Virus record (IMG/VR): IMGVR_UViG_3300046501_000558
Location: 1-64,000 of that record
DNA: 64,000 bases
Origin: a virus
Reading direction: 5' to 3' (one strand)
Under the pieces are notes generated by a model. That model was not told the DNA's origin, did not search any database, and saw only the letters and a program-made list of their open reading frames with translations. Positions 17,087 through 25,565 of this stretch are shown here, piece by piece (position 1 is the stretch's first letter; each line of letters opens with the position of its first letter). The translations under genes and the position numbers were made by a program.

Positions 17087-17676
17087 ACCACACCTTTAAG
17101 GGCATTACCCAATTCAGATAAAACAACTAGATTAGTGGTAGTACCACGCGGAATTTTAAGCCATTTGAAATCAACGAAATGACGCCAAGCATGATCATAA
17201 CGAACATATTTTTGAGTACTTAGGTCGTAATGAGTGGAAGTAATAGCCTGCTTTTCAAAAACTGTCTTAGCTTCATTTAGATCAGTAAAGCGACCTAACA
17301 ACTGCGTTTCATAAACCTTCATGCTTTCTTTCACATGATCAAGAGTGAACTCAACCCCAAAATAATTGAATTCAGAAGCCCCTTTAGTCAGACATTCGCT
17401 TAATTTTGTATAACCAAAACGATGAATCAAATACTGAATTTTTGCATTACGTGAAAGCAGCTCATAGTTTTGAATTGCGTAACGTAAATCTTGAACTCGA
17501 TATACACGGCGACCTTCTTCAGCAGAGATTTCATTCAGGCCAATAACTTGAAAATTGTCTTGTTTAAAATATTCAAAAGTCCCCATCTTTTCCAAACAAG
17601 TCAAGATCGTTGAAGCATTAACTAAATCGCCGAGTGTATCGATCAGCAAGAGGCCCGTTAAAAATCTGCGTTCCAT
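17083..17676 (-). CDS. Unknown 197-aa protein
   Basis: Soluble, mixed helix/strand, no recognised motif. It follows the 17677-18039 gene with no spacing and overlaps the next start by 4 bp (ATGA). Part of the packed 18518-14079 operon. Confidence 0.55.
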   Translation of the reverse strand: MERRFLTGLLLIDTLGDLVNASTILTCLEKMGTFEYFKQDNFQVIGLNEISAEEGRRVYRVQDLRYAIQNYELLSRNAKIQYLIHRFGYTKLSECLTKGASEFNYFGVEFTLDHVKESMKVYETQLLGRFTDLNEAKTVFEKQAITSTHYDLSTQKYVRYDHAWRHFVDFKWLKIPRGTTTNLVVLSELGNALKGVV

Positions 17677-18039
17677 TTATTTCCCCTTAATAATTAGTTC
17701 GCCACGAACACGGCGAGCTAAATACAAATGTTTTGCTAACTTAAAAACCCGCATAGGGGTATTGATATATTCAATGTCAGAAAACGAACGCGTATATCCG
17801 TAAAAAACCAAATGCAATTCGTCTTGTAAGTAAATTTGAAGCTCTTCAAAAGCTGGTGTTGTATCCCACCCTATTGCATACCACTCAACTGAACGGAACC
17901 AAAACATAAGATTTGGACCACCATCACGGGCAAAATCTTCAGGAAGGGCGTAACCCAACTTGATAAGCATTTCAGCAGCGCGAACATGCAATTTCTTTGT
18001 AATACGCGGCTTTCTTTTGTTCTTCACTTTCAATGCCAT
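17677..18039 (-). CDS. Unknown basic protein, 120 aa
   Basis: Begins with a strongly basic stretch (MALKVKNKRKPRITKKLHVR), then helices and a C-terminal ARRVRGELIIKGK. No family recognised. It starts 2 bp after the upstream gene and its stop abuts the next ATG. The basic ends suggest nucleic-acid binding. Confidence 0.55.
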   Translation of the reverse strand: MALKVKNKRKPRITKKLHVRAAEMLIKLGYALPEDFARDGGPNLMFWFRSVEWYAIGWDTTPAFEELQIYLQDELHLVFYGYTRSFSDIEYINTPMRVFKLAKHLYLARRVRGELIIKGK

Positions 18040-18041
18040 CT

Positions 18042-18518
18042 TTATGCAACCGCAGTAACACCACGGATAATATGAAGGACTGCTTCATATGCTTCACGTT
18101 GAGCCTTCCAATATTCCGTATTGTTGCTTTGTCCCATACGTAAAGCACACGTATCAATATGGCCTTTAATTTGATCCGATATTTCTTTAATAGGATTTGC
18201 GAAAGTACTGTCTGATAAGTTCAAGAGCTTCAATTCAAGCTCTAATAATTTGGCATTAACAATTAAGTAACCCGCGATTTGTAAATCACTTTTTAGATCA
18301 TAGAAATCTTTATATCGAGTAAAAGTAAAACCTGCGCCGTCCAGATAGTCTACTTTGATCTGTTTACCTGATGTGTCATAAACAATTGAGCCTGCTCGAT
18401 CTTTATGAAAAGCGACAAAAATAGATTCTGTTTTTGAATCATTTTGAATAATTTTGGATAGTGTGGTTGTAATCCGTTTTGGATCTACAAGCTCAATAAT
18501 CAATTTTGCATTAGACAT
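18042..18518 (-). CDS. Unknown protein, first gene of the 18518-14079 operon
   Basis: 158 residues from ATG 18518. The frame is open up to 18587 but that extension would cover the two operator palindromes at 18551 and 18582, so the shorter start is preferred. The protein is mixed alpha/beta with a likely helix at NAKLLELELKLLNLSD. No family recognised. The operators 30-80 bp upstream make it the regulated first gene of a long run of small genes. Confidence 0.55.
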   Translation of the reverse strand: MSNAKLIIELVDPKRITTTLSKIIQNDSKTESIFVAFHKDRAGSIVYDTSGKQIKVDYLDGAGFTFTRYKDFYDLKSDLQIAGYLIVNAKLLELELKLLNLSDSTFANPIKEISDQIKGHIDTCALRMGQSNNTEYWKAQREAYEAVLHIIRGVTAVA

Positions 18519-18550
18519 GGGTTTGATTCTCAATAAAACCCGTGCATTAT

Positions 18551-18595
18551 ATACATTTGTGTATATTTTTAAATACAATTTATGCATTAATGTAT
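18551..18595. promoter_or_regulatory. Two dispersed operator palindromes at the operon promoter
   Basis: Perfect ATRCA-N4-TGYAT sites at 18551-18564 (ATACA-TTTG-TGTAT) and 18582-18595 (ATGCA-TTAA-TGTAT), 31 bp apart, upstream of 18518. A third perfect site (ATGCA-CTTA-TGCAT) at 18644-18657 overlaps the stop codon of the tail-lysozyme gene. Confidence 0.65.
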
Positions 18596-18603
18596 TTTTA
18601 TGC

Positions 18604-18643
18604 TTAAAAAAACCCTCTAGTGATTAAACTAAAGGGTTTATTT
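18604..18643 (-). terminator. Terminator after the tail-lysozyme gene
   Basis: AAACCCTTTAGT / ACTAGAGGGTTT with a T run on the minus strand, between 18650 and the operators upstream of 18518. Confidence 0.8.
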
Positions 18644-18649
18644 ATGCAC

Positions 18650-20686
18650 TTATGCATTATAACTAGAGCCTAAACCTCCCGTTATGACATGAGCTAAATT
18701 ACGGTCAGAAATATTTTGAGCAATCATTCCATCTTGCTTATTAATTACTACCTGCGCTTGTTGAGGTGCCGGGCTATTCACTTTTGATAATTGATTAACT
18801 TGAGGTACTTGGAGTTTTTGACCCTTTGACGCTTGTGGGCTTGGTTTTGAATTAATTATGCCTCTTTGTTCTGGTAGCGCATAAGGGACTTTCACATCAG
18901 TTCGAACGTTTTTACTTGAGATGTTTGAATTGTTTTTATCTTGTAGTTGAGCATCAATGCTATCTCGATAGTTATATTCCTTAGCAAGATGTTTTCGATA
19001 ATCGAATGATTTCCCATTTCTTAATCTCGTTTGGCCGTATGCCCACTTCACAAAACGTTTACCCATCACCCGTGCAATATCTTCCTCTGAAGCATTAGGG
19101 TTATTCTTTATATATTCTCTTACATCTGCATACTCGGGTTTTGTATCAATTTCTTGTTTCAAGTAAGCGCCTTGGGCATTTAAAGCGGCTTGACCTCTAA
19201 TAATATTACCATTGCCATCAATCAAGCCCCGTTGACTCATATAGTTGGCTAAACCCTGTCTACGCGGACCCTGCCATGAAATCATGCCCATGTTTGTACC
19301 GCCAGCTTTATCCTGGTGTTTACCAAAAAGGTACTTATCTTGATAATCATTTTCTCGACCAATCGTCGCCGTAATACCAGCGGCCCAATTTTCATTAAAC
19401 CCTGCACCTTTCATGGCATTAAATACGGCCATCTGCTTTTCTTTGGTTTTGCGACCGATAGGAGAATTAGAAGCAGCAACGTCTGTGCCTATTGCACCAC
19501 CAGAAAGGTTGTATGCTCCTTGGCTGGTTTTTTCCCATAGTGACTTCCCCCATCCCGCAATTGATTGAAATGGATGAGCCGCAAATTCTTTTGTACTTTT
19601 TCTAATTGATGAAATGGCATCGGTAAAGAGTTGACCAAAGTCGATTTTTTTCAGGTCATCAGTCCATTCACCAACTTTTTGACCAAATATACCGCCTAAA
19701 TAAACCCCCAAACCGCCGCCAGCAATAGTTCCAACTGGTCCGAAAAAAGTACCTAAGGCAGATCCTACTAATCCCCCTACAATTTCCCCAATACCTTTCC
19801 CTTTCCCGCCTGAATTTAGCGTATTCCAATCTTTAGCCAGTAACCCTCCACCAATTAAGGCACCAAGCAAAGGTAAGCGTTTAAGCACGCCACGACCTAA
19901 TTTAAGTAATCCTTTGCCTCTTCCTACACCTCCACCTAACAAACTAGATAATAGATCCGTTGGCTTTAAATGACTCTTAGCACCTCGCACCACATCAATT
20001 AACCGTTTAAGAAGCTTATTACGCTCCTTATCACTGGCTTCTTCACGGCGGTTAGATTTCGCTTGCTCATCAGGAAGTATTTCATCAGAACGTCGTTTAC
20101 GCATACGACCACGAAATAAGCCTACCGCTTTACCTGTCATTTTAGAGAAAACAGACCCGACCGGTGATACAACATCTTTTAATTCTGTTAGCGCGTCTAT
20201 TGTTGGATCATACCCATGTACATCACCATCGATACGACCAAAATTAACAATGTCTTTTACTTGGTTAATCAGGTTTCCATTGTCTTTGTTCTGCCCAATA
20301 AAACGACCTTTCTCGTCTCGTTGTCTCTCGCGTGAAGCTTGTGCCCGGTCTGAGGCGCTATTTGTTACCCGTGGTCGCTCAGAGGCATCCTGAGGTATAA
20401 CAATTGTAGTTTTGCTTTCTTTATTGCTGTCTCTTACAGGTACTCTTCGCTGTGTAGGTTCATCACTTAGCTTGTTATTATTCTCAGTGCTGTCAATCGC
20501 ATCAATGACTCTGTTTATTACTCTATTAAAGCCCTGTCGGTCACTATCTACTGCCTCTTTTAAATTACTTACTAAGACATTGAGAATGTTCTCTGTATTG
20601 TCACGTGTCTGATCAATACTCGCTGCCATTTCCTTGAATTGTTTTTCACCAACGATAAAACCTAAATCATCTGATTGAATTGCCAT
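18650..20686 (-). CDS. Tail-lysozyme (virion-associated peptidoglycan hydrolase)
   Basis: 678 residues. Residues ~1-70 are helical, ~70-230 are charged low complexity, and ~255-335 are a Gly-zipper hydrophobic region (LLGALIGGGLLAKD, IVGGLVGSALGTFF) able to insert in membranes. The phage tail-lysozyme domain follows at ~415-560 (FNAMKGAGFNENWAAGITA ... GRENDYQDKYLFGKH ... GMISWQGPRRQGLANYM). The order, hydrophobic region then lysozyme domain, fits a protein ejected through the tail to open the cell wall during infection. The Glu in TIGREND is the probable catalytic acid by family analogy. A terminator follows. The family call is firm; its place in the tail is inferred. Confidence 0.8.
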   Translation of the reverse strand: MAIQSDDLGFIVGEKQFKEMAASIDQTRDNTENILNVLVSNLKEAVDSDRQGFNRVINRVIDAIDSTENNNKLSDEPTQRRVPVRDSNKESKTTIVIPQDASERPRVTNSASDRAQASRERQRDEKGRFIGQNKDNGNLINQVKDIVNFGRIDGDVHGYDPTIDALTELKDVVSPVGSVFSKMTGKAVGLFRGRMRKRRSDEILPDEQAKSNRREEASDKERNKLLKRLIDVVRGAKSHLKPTDLLSSLLGGGVGRGKGLLKLGRGVLKRLPLLGALIGGGLLAKDWNTLNSGGKGKGIGEIVGGLVGSALGTFFGPVGTIAGGGLGVYLGGIFGQKVGEWTDDLKKIDFGQLFTDAISSIRKSTKEFAAHPFQSIAGWGKSLWEKTSQGAYNLSGGAIGTDVAASNSPIGRKTKEKQMAVFNAMKGAGFNENWAAGITATIGRENDYQDKYLFGKHQDKAGGTNMGMISWQGPRRQGLANYMSQRGLIDGNGNIIRGQAALNAQGAYLKQEIDTKPEYADVREYIKNNPNASEEDIARVMGKRFVKWAYGQTRLRNGKSFDYRKHLAKEYNYRDSIDAQLQDKNNSNISSKNVRTDVKVPYALPEQRGIINSKPSPQASKGQKLQVPQVNQLSKVNSPAPQQAQVVINKQDGMIAQNISDRNLAHVITGGLGSSYNA

Positions 20687-20760
20687 AAATCTAGAACCAC
20701 TTTTACTGATATAGGCATTATCAGTCTTTAAAATTATGTGGCTTTTTCTAAGTTCCAGAC

Positions 20761-20800
20761 AAAAAAAAGCCTCACTAAAAAATTGGAGTGAGGCTTACTT
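20761..20800 (-). terminator. Terminator after the TerS-like gene
   Basis: AAGCCTCACT / AGTGAGGCTT with T8 on the minus strand. The remaining gap 20687-20915 shows no gene. Confidence 0.85.
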
Positions 20801-20915
20801 TAAAACGTAAATTGGATATAGCCATGACCAAATGGCTATGATGCAATTTTACTAAACTTTATATAAATATAAAACGTATTTTTTTACTTAACCCAAAGAA
20901 ATAAAACAATTTTTA

Positions 20916-21869
20916 CTATTCCTCTAAATCTTCATCACTTACATCAGCGCCGTCGTCCATGGCTGCCATTTGCGCCCTTACATCTGCCATGACTTCCTCC
21001 TCCATCTGACCAGACTCAATGTACTCACGCCGTGTACGGACCATCCTTACTTGTTCGTCTAATTTACGTTTTTGGGCTTCATATGCTTCGTCGTCGTTTA
21101 GATCTTGCATACGATTACCTGTTTCGGGTTCTTTCAGATCTTCAGGTGTAAGACCGTAGAGAGCGAAATCAGACTTATGCAGTTTTTCAATACTTGCGAC
21201 CGTTAAATTGATTTTATCCAAAAATGACATATTGAGGTTTAAAGTCATTTCTAGATTCGATTTATCAATATCATTGCTTAATAGTCTGTATTGAACATTC
21301 GTCATAAGCTCTTTGGACAAAACAATATTGTCCAATGTATGAGCAAGAATAAGATGCGCTCTATCTGACAAATTACGAGCGCGTTTTATGACTTCGGCTT
21401 TATTTTTTTTACGATGTGTGTAGTTAGACAGTAACTTTTTGACTCCATCACCAGCAGCATTAATAATGTTCTGCCTCTTCTCATGATAGAGCGTGTCTGA
21501 GTTATACGCATCTAGCGCCATTTGCTGTTCATAATGTTGATTATCTTCGTGATTTTCCTCTTGCTCAGGTTCATTGCTTACACCGATCAAATCAAAGTAC
21601 CCCCTACATCTTTGAATGATTTTTTCCAGTTTGGCCGTAGATAATTGCACTAAACTATCGGGGCGCAGCCATTTTTCACGCTTTGCCCGAGCGACTACAG
21701 TAGATCTTGAGGGTAAATCGAAGATTTGGGTTGTATTTCGTACAATATCGAGTATTCGCTCAACACTACTTCCCCCATCAGCTTCATAAACGGCGCGTAT
21801 ACATGCCCAAACATCATCTGAATAACGCTCTGTATTACTCTTCTTTGTCTTAGCTTGTACTTTTTGCAT
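20916..21869 (-). CDS. Possible small terminase subunit
   Basis: 317 residues. The N-terminal ~75 (WACIRAVYEADGGSSVERIL ... LPSRSTVVARAKREKW) read as a DNA-binding HTH of the kind that opens many TerS proteins. A long helical middle follows and an acidic C-terminus (DDGADVSDEDLEE). TerS recognises the packaging site and hands DNA to TerL. It is ~13 kb of sequence away from TerL, which is unusual. A non-terminase regulator with the same HTH is the alternative. It is 24 bp downstream of the XRE gene and ends at a strong terminator. Confidence 0.45.
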   Translation of the reverse strand: MQKVQAKTKKSNTERYSDDVWACIRAVYEADGGSSVERILDIVRNTTQIFDLPSRSTVVARAKREKWLRPDSLVQLSTAKLEKIIQRCRGYFDLIGVSNEPEQEENHEDNQHYEQQMALDAYNSDTLYHEKRQNIINAAGDGVKKLLSNYTHRKKNKAEVIKRARNLSDRAHLILAHTLDNIVLSKELMTNVQYRLLSNDIDKSNLEMTLNLNMSFLDKINLTVASIEKLHKSDFALYGLTPEDLKEPETGNRMQDLNDDEAYEAQKRKLDEQVRMVRTRREYIESGQMEEEVMADVRAQMAAMDDGADVSDEDLEE

Positions 21870-21893
21870 TGGATTAGTCAGTATCGGTTAAAG

Positions 21894-22562
21894 TTATATT
21901 TGCTCAAGCTGAGCAGGTACGGGCTTGTTAAGCTGATCTCTTGTTATCGAGAGATTCATTTTTTCATAACCTTCAACATGCTCAACCATATTCAGTTCTA
22001 TGGCTCGTTGATATTTAGCCATCATCGTTTCAAAAGCAATTACATGTGTTTGAAGTTCATGAGCGCCTTCAATTAAATCGCCATATACACCCGAAAATGC
22101 TAAATCATTGGTATGCATTAATATTTCTTTTACCAAGTTCTTAGCAGCCATATGAAGCATTGCGCCCTGAAATCTAGGCAAGTTCTGCATCGTTTTTGAC
22201 ATAGAGTGGCTAATAACATCAGCAACTTCTAAGGCTGTACTTCTCATTGTTTCGAGTATTAGGCCATTGTGAGAAGCCGCTAGATTTGGCTCAATTTCAT
22301 TACTGATTCCAAAGAGGAAATCGATACTGCATTTATATGCAAGACTTACTTTATAAAGTGTATGAGTCGAAATAGGTTTAGATCCTTTCTCAAGCTCAAC
22401 AATTCGATTGAGTTGCTTTTCATCTTTATAACCAAAGATCAAATGCATTGCTTCAAATCGCGTCATGCCATGCCATAAACGTGCTCGCTTACAGTTTTCA
22501 CCAATTAAGCGCTGTAAACGTTCTTTATCTACTGAGTCTCTATAAGTGATTGCTACAGTCAT
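21894..22562 (-). CDS. XRE-type helix-turn-helix protein, 222 aa
   Basis: Residues ~13-80 are an HTH_XRE domain (NCKRARLWHGMTRFEAMH ... IVELEKGSKPISTHTLYKVS) ending in CSIDFLFGIS, the usual close of that fold. The remaining ~140 residues are helical and lack a peptidase motif. Its ATG directly follows the stop of the nuclease gene (TAAATG). A regulator of the late operon is likely; the ATRCA palindromes at 23272-23337 lie upstream of this gene cluster. Confidence 0.7.
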   Translation of the reverse strand: MTVAITYRDSVDKERLQRLIGENCKRARLWHGMTRFEAMHLIFGYKDEKQLNRIVELEKGSKPISTHTLYKVSLAYKCSIDFLFGISNEIEPNLAASHNGLILETMRSTALEVADVISHSMSKTMQNLPRFQGAMLHMAAKNLVKEILMHTNDLAFSGVYGDLIEGAHELQTHVIAFETMMAKYQRAIELNMVEHVEGYEKMNLSITRDQLNKPVPAQLEQI

Positions 22563-23045
22563 TTAGATTTCCAAATAAGCCTTAATTGTATCGATCGCAT
22601 CTGCCACTGAGCGGCATACAACTACTTTGTTTCCTAACATTTGTAGTAAAGGAATTTGTTCAATTTGAGAGTCCAGAAAATCACCATCCTCTGTTTTACA
22701 TTCCATCCATAGAGCGATAAAACCATGTTTACCGACTGGAAGTAGTAAATCTGGCGTGCCTGCTTTAACCCCCATTCTTTTGAGCCTAGCCGCTTCTGAT
22801 TTACTTCTAAGGCCACCATTAGGAATATGCCTAATAATTTCAGATACTCGAAAACCCTTATATTTAAGGTATTGGCACTCATTAATGATTTGAGTCTGAA
22901 TTTCATCTTCAGACGGTTTCAAGCCTAACGCTGCACGCTCCTTAGGAGTAAGGCGTTTCTTTTTAGTTGTCCTTTTTAATTGATCCATGGGCTTTTTAAA
23001 TGGGTCCAATTTGAAGCGTGGTTTTGAGTTCAATCTAACGCTCAT
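22563..23045 (-). CDS. VRR-NUC domain nuclease
   Basis: 160 residues, with a basic N-terminal tail (~50 residues) then a VRR-NUC fold of the PD-(D/E)xK superfamily: EIQTQIINECQYLK (catalytic Glu helix), HIPNGGLRSKSEAARLKRMG (the family's signature loop), TPDLLLP (catalytic Asp), and MECKTEDG (ExK). The complete domain at ~55-160 matches phage stand-alone VRR-NUC enzymes, which cut branched DNA. That would fit resolving replication or recombination intermediates before packaging. The start overlaps the membrane gene upstream by 4 bp. Confidence 0.85.
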   Translation of the reverse strand: MSVRLNSKPRFKLDPFKKPMDQLKRTTKKKRLTPKERAALGLKPSEDEIQTQIINECQYLKYKGFRVSEIIRHIPNGGLRSKSEAARLKRMGVKAGTPDLLLPVGKHGFIALWMECKTEDGDFLDSQIEQIPLLQMLGNKVVVCRSVADAIDTIKAYLEI

Positions 23046-23260
23046 GATTGACCTGTCTTTTCTAAGTTTTGTTCTGAACGGCGAAAAGCTAAATCATTCA
23101 TTTTCTTGATCTGCTTTGGACTAAATTTTCTTTTTTGTTTAATTCTATGGGCTTTATATAACAATCCACAAATTATGATGCGCCCAATATAGAAAAGAGC
23201 TTTAAGCCCTAGAACCCCCAACACAATTCCGAAGAAAAGAATGAATAAATTATCTTTCAT
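23042..23260 (-). CDS. Small membrane protein, 72 aa
   Basis: A hydrophobic N-terminal segment (LFILFFGIVLGVLGLKALF) and a second weaker one (IIICGLL) are followed by a basic tail (HRIKQKRKFSPKQIKK). It is the first gene of the 23260-20916 operon, directly below three operator palindromes. Function unknown. Confidence 0.6.
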   Translation of the reverse strand: MKDNLFILFFGIVLGVLGLKALFYIGRIIICGLLYKAHRIKQKRKFSPKQIKKMNDLAFRRSEQNLEKTGQS

Positions 23261-23271
23261 ATATCGCCTAT

Positions 23272-23337
23272 ATACACTTATGTATAAATTATTTAATAAT
23301 TATACATTAATGCATTTAAAATCATACATAATTGTAT
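23272..23337. promoter_or_regulatory. Three operator palindromes upstream of the late operon
   Basis: Perfect ATRCA-N4-TGYAT matches at 23272-23285, 23302-23315 and 23324-23337, within 80 bp of the start at 23260. The cluster is the densest in the window and overlaps the expected promoter. Confidence 0.7.
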
Positions 23338-23344
23338 TTTATAG

Positions 23345-23385
23345 CGCAAAAAAAAGGCTACCCATTTGAGTAGCCTTTTTCTGAA
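23345..23385 (+). terminator. Hairpin terminator in the 23261-23642 gap
   Basis: AAAAGGCTAC and GTAGCCTTTTT form a 10 bp stem with A/T runs on both sides. The rest of the gap holds operators and a 36-codon frame lacking a start codon (ending at 23424 on the minus strand), but no supported gene. Confidence 0.8.
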
Positions 23386-23518
23386 TCTTTTTTAACGATG
23401 CCGTCAATGATAGCCGATTCATACTATCCATCGCACTTCAAGCCTTGCTTAATCTCAGCTTGCCCGAAGTTTTCACCGATGCAAGCTACATATGGTAATA
23501 GCTTGCAAAGCCAATAAT

Positions 23519-23554
23519 ATACAATAATGCATATTAGTCAATACACAAATGCAT
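23519..23554. promoter_or_regulatory. Two operator palindromes upstream of the DUF2441 gene
   Basis: Perfect sites at 23519-23532 (ATACA-ATAA-TGCAT) and 23541-23554 (ATACA-CAAA-TGCAT), 22 bp apart (two helical turns), ~90 bp before ATG 23643. Confidence 0.65.
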
Positions 23555-23642
23555 AATTTTGCGATTCTGATAATTAATTTAATAGATTGCTTAATTAAAA
23601 GAATTCTAATAATTTCTCAAAAGTAACAGAGGTCCTTAGCAT

Positions 23643-24254
23643 ATGCATACTTTTTATCATGTAAGTTATTCAAAACCCTACAATCATTTTCCTGATTTTA
23701 TAGAAAACACACAAATTAAAATTGGTGAACAAATTAATCCTTTTTTTAATTATTTTTATAATACTAATGATATGCGAATTGTACCCGCAGGTGGTCAGCA
23801 GCAAGAAGTACATTACTCGACTCTCCTAGAACATTTAGCAAAGGGTGAAGGAATTATTCAATATCCCCGTCCTGACGTAATTCTCCCTTATATGTACGGA
23901 AAATTCTTGGATTTATATAATTTAAATCGAGAGATGATTTTAGAAAATATTCGTTTGCAAGATTATCCTCATATGCCTTCACGAACGAAATGCTTGTGGG
24001 TAACTACAACGCCTGAAGAATGTGCGGTTTGGTATAGTCTTTTTTCTGATGAGGTTGATAAAAAACTCATAACTTTTGAAAGTGAAAATGAACCCAAGAT
24101 TGTTGATAGTAAATTTGTACCTAATAAAAATGATTCATTAGCTGAAAAAGAAAGAAAAGCTCATGCCTATTGGTCTGGTGAAATGAGTGAATCACCTATG
24201 ATTGAACATCTTTTTGTTGGAACTGCTACAGTTAAACGTATCGAAGCAGCGTGA
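23643..24254 (+). CDS. DUF2441-family protein
   Basis: 203 residues. The start FYHVSYSKPYNHF, the middle ENIRLQDYPHMPSRTKCLWVT and PEECAVWY match the DUF2441 pattern (N-terminal YHVS, then E-x-I-R...YPxxPSR, then an aromatic strand and W). Some DUF2441-like proteins have been suggested to share an ADP-ribosyltransferase-like fold, but no catalytic triad is shown here. Ribosome site AGAGGT precedes ATG 23643. It stands alone between two minus-strand operons with its own operators, the layout of a moron gene expressed from the lysogen. Function unknown; a toxin, effector or defence role is conjecture. Confidence 0.6.
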   Translation: MHTFYHVSYSKPYNHFPDFIENTQIKIGEQINPFFNYFYNTNDMRIVPAGGQQQEVHYSTLLEHLAKGEGIIQYPRPDVILPYMYGKFLDLYNLNREMILENIRLQDYPHMPSRTKCLWVTTTPEECAVWYSLFSDEVDKKLITFESENEPKIVDSKFVPNKNDSLAEKERKAHAYWSGEMSESPMIEHLFVGTATVKRIEAA

Positions 24255-24261
24255 AAAGTAT

Positions 24262-24292
24262 GAGGAATAAGGTTTAAGTCCTTATTCCCTCA
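24262..24292. terminator. Bidirectional terminator between convergent genes
   Basis: GAGGAATAAGG / CCTTATTCCCTC with a 7 nt loop, between stops at 24254 (plus) and 24296 (minus). There is no long T run, so it may be weak. Confidence 0.6.
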
Positions 24293-24295
24293 CCT

Positions 24296-24742
24296 CTAAC
24301 GAGTAGCTTCTAATATTGATTGAGGGATACTCTTATCAACTTCTTGATTAGGTATTTCCTCACTTTGAACTAAATGCAATCCTTTAATAGTCATCCTCAA
24401 TAATGCCATTTGTTCATTAGCTTGCTGTAATTTAGCCTCAGATGAGCTACACCTCAGCTTAAAAGAATCAATTTCTGACTGCATTTGTGTCTTATATTCA
24501 GCTATAGCGCGTTTCTCAGCCTTAGCGACCGCTAAGCGTACCTTAGGATGCCAACTTAAATCATGATCTGACCAAGCATATTTAGAGAATAGATCAAAAA
24601 CACTTTTCTCATTTGTTTTGTTCAAGTACAAGATCTGAAAAAACAAAAAGCTAATACACCAAAACTTAGGCATATCCCGCAAATTAAACTCATGTTTCAG
24701 TTCAACACGTATACCCGTCCACCCGAAAAAGATAAGAAACAT
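24296..24742 (-). CDS. Unknown protein, 148 aa
   Basis: A hydrophobic N-terminal third (MFLIFFGW ... FWCISFLFFQILYL) suggests a membrane-near segment. The C-terminal two thirds are a charged helix (AEKRAIAEYKTQMQSEIDSF) with heptad character. It starts 3 bp after the secreted-protein gene, so both are one small operon. Function unknown. Confidence 0.5.
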   Translation of the reverse strand: MFLIFFGWTGIRVELKHEFNLRDMPKFWCISFLFFQILYLNKTNEKSVFDLFSKYAWSDHDLSWHPKVRLAVAKAEKRAIAEYKTQMQSEIDSFKLRCSSSEAKLQQANEQMALLRMTIKGLHLVQSEEIPNQEVDKSIPQSILEATR

Positions 24743-24745
24743 GTA

Positions 24746-25144
24746 TTAATCCCGATCTATACAACGCCAGCCATTAAAATTCATCGTTCTATATGGGATA
24801 CAGTCATTAAATGGATAGTATTCATATTCAATGCCTTTTCGTCTTAATAAGTTACTTCTTGAACTTGGTTTACGATTGGCTGAAAGGTTGTTACTGACAG
24901 GTTTTGAAGGTAGTTTGCTTACTGGTTTTAAAGGAAGGTTTTTAGGGCCAGAACTTACAGGTAAAGGGCTAATACTACGGATAGTTGAGGGTTTAATTAC
25001 TGTTACAGTAGGTCGGGAGGTTGAGACGGATGCCCGCGAAAAAGAACTAGATGCCCGTGATACTGAAACGGCTGCCATTGCGGTCGTTGGTACTGCGACA
25101 AGTACAGCAAGAATTAAAGGTGTTAAACGATATAAACGGCGCAT
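24746..25144 (-). CDS. Secreted Ser/Pro-rich protein
   Basis: 132 residues with a clear Sec signal peptide (MRRLYRLTPLILAVLVAVPT then AMA cleavage ~residue 24). The next ~75 residues are a Ser/Arg/Pro/Lys low-complexity stretch (VSRASSSFSRASVSTS). The last ~25 hold two Cys (DCIPY, WRCIDRD) that may form a disulfide in the periplasm. It is transcribed divergently from hicAB. A surface or periplasmic moron protein is plausible. Confidence 0.6.
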   Translation of the reverse strand: MRRLYRLTPLILAVLVAVPTTAMAAVSVSRASSSFSRASVSTSRPTVTVIKPSTIRSISPLPVSSGPKNLPLKPVSKLPSKPVSNNLSANRKPSSRSNLLRRKGIEYEYYPFNDCIPYRTMNFNGWRCIDRD

Positions 25145-25259
25145 ATTAGTCCTATTTAACGAATGTGATAAACAGGACCTAATATATTTTCAGTTCAAAT
25201 ATAAAATTTAATGTAATTCCACGTATGAAATTCAGATTAATCAAAACATTTTTAAATTT

Positions 25260-25303
25260 ATAACTCTGGGGTTATTGCATTAATATAACTCTGGGGTTAT
25301 ACT
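25260..25303 (+). promoter_or_regulatory. hicAB promoter with paired direct repeats
   Basis: -35 TTGCAT (25275-25280), 17 bp spacer, -10 TATACT (25298-25303). Two identical 16 bp imperfect palindromes (ATAACTCTGGGGTTAT) at 25260-25275 and 25285-25300 overlap the -35 and -10 elements, 25 bp apart. This is the expected place for an autoregulating HicB to bind. Confidence 0.75.
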
Positions 25304-25332
25304 AGCTACATCATGATTGATATGGTGATGTT

Positions 25333-25515
25333 GTGAAAAGCCAAGATTTGATCAAGATGATCGAAGCCGATGGTTGGTATCAAGTTAGAGTGAATGGTAG
25401 TCACCACCACTTCAAACACCCTTCAAAGTCTGGACTGGTAACGGTTCCACACCCAAAGAAGGATTTACCGCCAAAGACTAGAGATAGTATCTTGAAGCAG
25501 GCAGGTCTTAAATGA
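25333..25515 (+). CDS. hicA: HicA-family mRNA interferase toxin
   Basis: 60 residues, the typical HicA length. It shows the dsRBD-like HicA pattern: KSQDLIKMIEADGWYQVR, then the catalytic GSHHHFKHP with the active His, then a Lys-rich C-terminus. HicA cleaves mRNAs when free and is neutralised by HicB. The start is GTG 25333 with GGTGA 8 nt upstream. The stop overlaps the upstream boundary of the antitoxin leader, and the pair is coupled. On a plasmid this acts as an addiction or anti-phage module. Confidence 0.9.
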   Translation: MKSQDLIKMIEADGWYQVRVNGSHHHFKHPSKSGLVTVPHPKKDLPPKTRDSILKQAGLK

Positions 25516-25565
25516 CCTGCCCTTTTAGGCTAGGCACTTCAAAGCCAATTTCGGAGATTAGAGAT

